Of a DNA stretch of 64,000 nucleotides, positions 59,522-64,000 are shown piece after piece; positions within the stretch are counted from its first letter, which is position 1, and the number at the start of each line of letters is the position of its first letter. Under the pieces are notes generated by a model. That model was not told the DNA's origin. It worked only from the letters and a program-made list of their open reading frames with translations, and made no database searches. Source of the stretch: Actinomycetota bacterium (lineage in GTDB: Bacteria; Actinomycetota; Geothermincolia; Geothermincolales; RBG-13-55-18); the NCBI GenBank assembly GCA_014360685.1, contig JACIXB010000009.1:1-64000 (forward strand), in the 5' to 3' direction. A program made the translations under genes and the position numbers.

Positions 59522-61075
59522 TCAGCGGTGATATTCCGGCAGCACTTCCTCCGTGTACCGGCTGCCGCACATGGCGTCCACGCAGAGGAGCGCGGACAGG
59601 ACCGCCGCGTCCATGCCGCTGCCCCAGGTCTTTTCCCCGTAGCCGTCACCGGAGAAGAAAAGCCCTTGGACGTAGGGGCACACCACGTCCGGCCTCTTTT
59701 CGCCCGGGGGCGGCCAGTCCCCGAATCCCTTGTCCGAACAGGTCCAGATCTCCCATTCCCGGCACTGGGAAAGGCTGGGAAAAACCTCCTCGAAGAGCTG
59801 GACGGACGCGTCGATGACCCGGTCCACCTTCTTTCGGTCATGCAGCTCGCCCTCGGTTAAGGCTATGGAGAAGGCCAGGGTGTGCTTGTCGGGGGGCGCC
59901 AGGGTGGGGGTGAAGCTGGAGGGCATTATGGAGATTATGTCCACGTCTCCTATGTAGCCCTCCTCCGATTTTATGATGGCCGGGGCCAGGAGCCAGCTCT
60001 TGGGGTTTATGCCCGCCTCCTCCAGCACGTTGCGGTTCAGCCCCATGTAGCCGGTGAGCATGCCCACGCTGAAGAACCTCTCCTCCACCTTACGCACGAA
60101 ATCCTCGGGGAAGAGGCTGCGGGAGATGAAATTCCATATCTTCCTCACCGGGACCGTGCACACCAGCTGCCGGCAGCGGAAGGTCTCCTCGCCCCCCGGG
60201 CCGGCCACCCTGGCGCCCGTGACCTTCCCGTCCTCCACGAGCACCTCCTTCACCTCGTGGCCAGTGAGGATCTTTCCCCCGCCCTCCTCCACCGTCTCGG
60301 CGATGAGCTCGGCGATGCGGATGAAGCCCGGGCGGGGCACGATGCCCGTGGACCCCTGCACCAGGTTCATGCCTATCTTCACCGCCGTGGTCATGAACCT
60401 GATGAAGTCCCCCGCGGGGATCATGTCCGGCTCTCCCATGACCATGTGGATGGAGGCGATGGCGGCCAGGTACTCGTACACCTTGCGGTTGTCGGTCCTG
60501 TCCTTCAACCACTTGCCGAAGGAGATGGTGTCCCACTCCTTCAGCTTTTCCTCGCCGGCCAGGGCCATCTCCCGCAGCAGTTCCTTGGTGATGCGGTTGG
60601 ATTCCTCGTCCATCCAGCCGTAAGCGCCTCCCCTCTGCACGGGGTAGAGCGCCTTGGAGGCCGGGTCGATGACCGCGAAGCCCTGGTTTCCCGGAAGGTC
60701 TATCTCCTTCCCGATGTAGGAGAGCAGGTGGGCCACCCGGCCCCTGGTGCCCCAGAAGGTGGCGTGCCCGCCCGCCTCGAAGGTGTAGCCGTCCAGGAGA
60801 CCCTTTTTCATGATGGTCTCCAGGTCCGGATTCGAGCGGCCCACCCAGGTGTACACGGCGCGCAGGGCCTTCCTGAAACCCTCCACGTCCAGCTTCTTTC
60901 CCTGCAGGAGGAGGTGGTCCCCCTCCCCCGTAAAGGAGAGAAGGCGCCCGCCGATGAAGTCCTCCTTTTCCAGGACGGCCACCCTCTTGCCCTCTCCCCT
61001 GGCCAGAAGAGAAGCCGCCGTCAGGCCGGCCAGGCCCGCCCCCACCACCAGCACGTCGTACTCATTTGCTGACAC
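59522..61075 (-). CDS. FAD-dependent oxidoreductase, phytoene desaturase/retinol saturase-like
   Basis: A 517-residue flavoprotein with the dinucleotide-binding motif VVGAGLAGLTAASLLARG at the N-terminus, GGRLLSF, and a C-terminal FAD-contact region (FSGDGYGEKTWGSGMDAA). Members of the CrtI/amine oxidase group desaturate, saturate or isomerise isoprenoid or acyl chains. It starts at a GTG (61075) behind GGAGGAAGGG. Its place between an acyl-CoA dehydrogenase and a CoA ligase suggests it modifies the same substrate. Exact reaction unknown. Confidence 0.82.
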   Translation of the reverse strand: MSANEYDVLVVGAGLAGLTAASLLARGEGKRVAVLEKEDFIGGRLLSFTGEGDHLLLQGKKLDVEGFRKALRAVYTWVGRSNPDLETIMKKGLLDGYTFEAGGHATFWGTRGRVAHLLSYIGKEIDLPGNQGFAVIDPASKALYPVQRGGAYGWMDEESNRITKELLREMALAGEEKLKEWDTISFGKWLKDRTDNRKVYEYLAAIASIHMVMGEPDMIPAGDFIRFMTTAVKIGMNLVQGSTGIVPRPGFIRIAELIAETVEEGGGKILTGHEVKEVLVEDGKVTGARVAGPGGEETFRCRQLVCTVPVRKIWNFISRSLFPEDFVRKVEERFFSVGMLTGYMGLNRNVLEEAGINPKSWLLAPAIIKSEEGYIGDVDIISIMPSSFTPTLAPPDKHTLAFSIALTEGELHDRKKVDRVIDASVQLFEEVFPSLSQCREWEIWTCSDKGFGDWPPPGEKRPDVVCPYVQGLFFSGDGYGEKTWGSGMDAAVLSALLCVDAMCGSRYTEEVLPEYHR

Positions 61076-61125
61076 TTCAGACCCTTCCTCCCTTGCTCGA
61101 GCTCTTCAAGGCCGCCATCTATCTT

Positions 61126-62289
61126 TCAACGCCGCGATTTGTATATGAGGCTCGCTATCTGGTTCTTGAGGATCTGGCTGGTCCCTCCCCCTATGGTCAG
61201 CACCAGGGAATCCCTCACGTAACGCTGCACGTCGCATTCCATGGTGTAGCCCAGCCCCCCGTATATCTGCAGGGCGTCCAGGGCGCATTTCTTGGCCGTC
61301 TCGGTGGCGAAGTACTTGGCCATGCAGGCCTCCAGCCCCGCCGGAAGGCCCTCCTCGATGAGGGAGCAGCACTCGCGCACCATAAGGCGGGAGGCCTGGA
61401 TGTTGGTGGCCATGTCCGCCAGCATGTGCGCCACGGCCTGGAACTTCACGATGGGCCTGCCGAACTGCGTTCTCTGCGCCGCGTACTCCTTGGCCAGGTC
61501 GAAGGCGCCCTGGGCCAGCCCCGTCCCGCAGGCGGCGATCTCCAGGTGCTCCACGTCCAGGGTCTTGAGCAGCTGTTCCCAGCCGCGGTCCCGGCACCCC
61601 GGGCCGCCCAGGATGTTGTCCTCCGGGACCGGCACCCGGTCCAGGACGACCTCGCACAGGGTCGAGCCCTTGTAGCCGAGCTTTTCGATGGGGTTGAAGG
61701 ACAACCCCTCGCTTCCGCGCGGGACGAGGAAAAAGGTCAGGCCGTGCCGGGGATCATCGCCCCTCTCCGTCCTGGCCAGGACGATGATCCAGTCGGCGTG
61801 GTCCGGCAGGGAGATGAAGGTCTTGGTGCCCTCGAGGATGTAAGCGGAGCCCTCCTTGGTGGCCCTGGTCCGGATGGACAGGGTGTCCGATCCCGCCTCC
61901 GGTTCGGTGAGGGCGTAGGCGAAGAAGAGGTCCCCGGAGGCCAGCCCGGGCAGGAAGGCGCGCTTTTGCTCCTCGGAGCCCAGCTTGTAGATGTTCTCTC
62001 CCCCGTAGAAGGCGGTGCCTATGTATATCCAGGCCAGCGCGGGCCACACCCGCGAGAGTTCCTCCACCACCATCACCGCCTCGGTGACGCAACGGCCCGC
62101 CCCCCCGAATTCCTCGGGGACGGTGAGGCCGAAAACGCCGAGCGGCTTCATCTTTTCCCGCAGTTCCATGGGAGGCCGGTCTTCCTTGTCGTACTCCCTG
62201 ATCATGCCGGCGGGGACCTCGCGATCCAGGAACTCCCGCAGGCTGCCCAAAAGCATCTCCTGCTCGTCGGTGAGTCGAAGCGGGGACAT
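61126..62289 (-). CDS. Acyl-CoA dehydrogenase
   Basis: A 387-residue flavoenzyme of normal family length. It has the FAD/substrate signature YALTEPEAGSD (about 128), a KxFIS strand, RTQFGRPI and the C-terminal QIYGGLGYT. It would introduce the alpha-beta double bond into an acyl-CoA as the first oxidation step. I place the start at ATG 62289, behind GGGAGGT; the frame stays open upstream to 62400 but crosses the promoter. First gene of the catabolic operon. Confidence 0.92.
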   Translation of the reverse strand: MSPLRLTDEQEMLLGSLREFLDREVPAGMIREYDKEDRPPMELREKMKPLGVFGLTVPEEFGGAGRCVTEAVMVVEELSRVWPALAWIYIGTAFYGGENIYKLGSEEQKRAFLPGLASGDLFFAYALTEPEAGSDTLSIRTRATKEGSAYILEGTKTFISLPDHADWIIVLARTERGDDPRHGLTFFLVPRGSEGLSFNPIEKLGYKGSTLCEVVLDRVPVPEDNILGGPGCRDRGWEQLLKTLDVEHLEIAACGTGLAQGAFDLAKEYAAQRTQFGRPIVKFQAVAHMLADMATNIQASRLMVRECCSLIEEGLPAGLEACMAKYFATETAKKCALDALQIYGGLGYTMECDVQRYVRDSLVLTIGGGTSQILKNQIASLIYKSRR

Positions 62290-62304
62290 CCTACCTCCCA
62301 GGGT

Positions 62305-62325
62305 TTTGATTGTGCGATGATCAAA
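62305..62325. promoter_or_regulatory. Candidate operator in the operon leader
   Basis: TTTGAT (62305-62310) and ATCAAA (62320-62325) form a perfect inverted repeat with a 9-base centre. It lies between the predicted transcription start and the ATG of the acyl-CoA dehydrogenase gene. Confidence 0.5.
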
Positions 62326-62356
62326 TCCTAACGATACTAATGTCCATTTTATGAGG

Positions 62357-62385
62357 ATTATAGGCTTTTTTGGAAAGGATGTCAA
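62357..62385 (-). promoter_or_regulatory. Perfect consensus sigma-70 promoter of the acyl-CoA operon
   Basis: On the minus strand TTGACA (62385-62380), a 17-bp spacer and TATAAT (62362-62357) match the consensus exactly. Transcription should start near 62350, leaving a leader of about 60 bases. A promoter this strong normally needs repression. Confidence 0.9.
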
Positions 62386-62407
62386 CTTTAGCTGAAACAA
62401 CGTTTAA

Positions 62408-62426
62408 CTTAAAGGTATCTTTTAAG
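62408..62426. promoter_or_regulatory. Candidate TetR-type operator in the divergent region
   Basis: CTTAAA-N7-TTTAAG (62408-62426) is a 19-bp inverted repeat just upstream of the operon's -35 and on the tetR side. The rest of the gap to 62634 shows only A/T-rich DNA and no clear rightward promoter. Confidence 0.45.
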
Positions 62427-62634
62427 ATTTTATTGTATTATGGAAGGGATACAGCGGTTCTGCCCGCAAAGCGCAAGTGACGAGCGCGTGGCGGGGAATC
62501 CGGCAAAAACGGAGGAAGGCCGTTTAGGCGGGTAGCTTTTTGCACCCGCAGGTGAAGGGAATTCTACGGAGAATCCATAAAGCGGAAGGGCGGGTAAGGC
62601 CGGAAGATCAGCGTAAGCGCAGAGGTGATGTGGC

Positions 62635-63855
62635 GTGACCCCGGAGCAGCAGGACACGTCGGCCAGGAACAGGGGCAAGGCTTACACCAGGCGCCGCATC
62701 CAGGAAGTGGCCCTGGAGTCCTTCGTGGAGAAGGGCTACAACGGGGCCACCATAGGGGAGATAGCGGCCCGGGCGGGGGTGGCGGAAACCACCATTTATG
62801 AGCATTTCCGCAACAAGGAGGACATCCTTTTCTCCATTCCCCGCGATTTCTTTTCCCGGCTCTGTCGCAGCCTGGAGAACCATTTCCTGGGCGTAGACGG
62901 GGTGGAGAACCTCTTCCGGAAATTCGTCTGGCATCACCTGCATTTCTTCCAGGAGAACCCCCTCTCGAGCGCCCTTTACATCCTCGAACTGTGGAACAAC
63001 CCCGCTTTCCTGAAAACCAAGGGCTTTTCCTTCCTTTCCGAGTACCGGGCCAGGCTGGAGGGGATCCTGGAAAGCGGCCAGCAGGAGGGAACCTTCGACC
63101 CCAAGCTACCCAAGGAGATATGCGCGAGCATGGTCCTGGGCACCTTCAACCACCTCATCCTGAGCAAGGTCATGCTCAAGAGGCCGCTGGAACTCATACC
63201 TTACGCGGAACGGCTGTTCAAGGTCTTCAGGAAAGTGCTGGAGCCCACGGACGCCGTGGACCAGAGGGTTTTCCGCGGCCAGGAGGGGAGGAGGAAGGAC
63301 ATCCTGATGGCCGCCCTCATGGAGTTCGAGAAGCACGGGTACGAGGGAGCCACCATAGCCCGCATAGCCAAGCGGGCGGGAGTCACCCAACCCACCATCT
63401 ACGAGTATTTCAAGAGCAAGGAGGACCTCCTTTACTCCATCCCCGAGGTGGCCATGCAGGATTTTCTGAAGTCGCTCGAGGAATCCCTGCGCAACCTGGA
63501 CAACCCCGTCAACCGTCTCTACAACTTCATCCTCCACCAGGTGAGGTCGGTGAGGGACGCCCCCACCTATTACCGGCTCCTCATCATGGAACTTCGGAAC
63601 AACCCGGGGTTCTACGATTCACCGGGGTACCGATCGCTCCGCGAGTACAGCGCGCGGTTCGTGGAGATCGTGAAGGAGGGCGCGGCGAGCGGCTGTTTCC
63701 GGGACGACGTGGACATCACCTGCGTGCAGAACCTCTACTTCGGGACCTTCGACGACCTCACCATACAGTTCCTCCTGAACGGGAAACTGCAATACATCGT
63801 GGGGGTGAGCGAGTACCTTTTCGACCTCACCTACCGGGCGCTGAAGAAGGAGTGA
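62635..63855 (+). CDS. Fused double TetR-family regulator
   Basis: A 406-residue protein, twice the usual TetR length. Two complete TetR units lie in tandem: HTH 1 about residues 20-63 (GYNGATIGEIAARAGVAETTIYEHFRNKEDIL) and HTH 2 about 218-262 (GYEGATIARIAKRAGVTQPTIYEYFKSKEDLL), each followed by a helical ligand domain. The units are clearly similar, so it arose by duplication and fusion. It is divergent from the acyl-CoA operon and probably represses it, released by an acyl-CoA. It starts at GTG 62635 behind GAGGTGATG. Nothing is seen from 63856 to the window end. Confidence 0.88.
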   Translation: MTPEQQDTSARNRGKAYTRRRIQEVALESFVEKGYNGATIGEIAARAGVAETTIYEHFRNKEDILFSIPRDFFSRLCRSLENHFLGVDGVENLFRKFVWHHLHFFQENPLSSALYILELWNNPAFLKTKGFSFLSEYRARLEGILESGQQEGTFDPKLPKEICASMVLGTFNHLILSKVMLKRPLELIPYAERLFKVFRKVLEPTDAVDQRVFRGQEGRRKDILMAALMEFEKHGYEGATIARIAKRAGVTQPTIYEYFKSKEDLLYSIPEVAMQDFLKSLEESLRNLDNPVNRLYNFILHQVRSVRDAPTYYRLLIMELRNNPGFYDSPGYRSLREYSARFVEIVKEGAASGCFRDDVDITCVQNLYFGTFDDLTIQFLLNGKLQYIVGVSEYLFDLTYRALKKE

Positions 63856-64000
63856 GCGCCCCCGGGCATAGTTGCACCTACAATCGCTCCCTCATCCGAA
63901 GAAGGCGAGACTCGGAGGGAACATGGCCAGGGAGATGGTCGCGCCTGGGCTTACATCGACCCCCGGGGGTGGAGGCAGGAAATAACTCGGCCGTGACCCC

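Overview
The window is GC-rich and densely coding. It most likely comes from the chromosome of an actinobacterium, perhaps a deep-branching one. The main evidence is the conserved gene string fhaA-fhaB-pstP-rodA-pbpA-pknA-pknB (1.2-9.9 kb), a zinc-metalloprotease-like protein of the actinobacterial DUF2342 type (21.3 kb), and promoters of the TG-N-TATAAT (extended -10) kind. The lineage is inferred; no rRNA gene is present.

Layout: 0-0.6 kb holds the start of a leftward gene for a B-box-like zinc-finger protein with a 195-bp internal repeat. 0.75-9.9 kb is the cell-wall growth and Ser/Thr signalling cluster; the PknA slot is filled by a PASTA protein whose kinase domain has lost its catalytic residues. 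10.1-13.1 kb carries a geranylgeranyl-reductase-family flavoprotein with an apparently leaderless start and a B12-binding radical SAM protein. 13.5-20.3 kb carries two related two-module zinc-ribbon proteins, a MazG-like protein, tRNA-Leu(CAG), and a CARDB-like membrane protein followed by a NarL-type two-component system. 20.4-20.8 kb is an unexplained non-coding stretch ending in a terminator-like hairpin on the minus strand. 21-28.7 kb holds the metalloprotease-like protein, an M28 peptidase homologue with altered metal ligands, a GerMN protein, a lipoprotein, a membrane protein and an alpha/beta hydrolase, with short repeats between several of them. 29.3-30.1 kb is a broken TPP-enzyme gene.

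30.3-54.8 kb looks like a defence island. It has an Alba-like/PIN fusion, a NERD-nuclease/helicase fusion, and an overlapping operon behind a promoter with a palindromic operator. The operon encodes a giant DUF1998 helicase with a Vsr-like tail, a SNF2-type helicase, an adenine methylase, a gamma-glutamylcyclotransferase-like protein, an Mrr_N-type winged helix and a truncated GmrSD-type nuclease. A separately promoted 1819-residue STAND-like ATPase follows. The parts resemble DISARM class 1 (SNF2 helicase plus adenine methylase) and Druantia (DUF1998 helicase), but the set matches neither. Several genes here are less GC-rich than the flanks, which suggests horizontal acquisition.

55-63.9 kb is a fatty-acid or aromatic-acid catabolism operon on the minus strand: acyl-CoA dehydrogenase, FAD oxidoreductase, acyl-CoA synthetase, nitronate monooxygenase-like, acyl-CoA synthetase. 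It is driven by a perfect TTGACA-N17-TATAAT promoter and lies divergent to a gene for two TetR regulators fused into one chain, which probably controls it.
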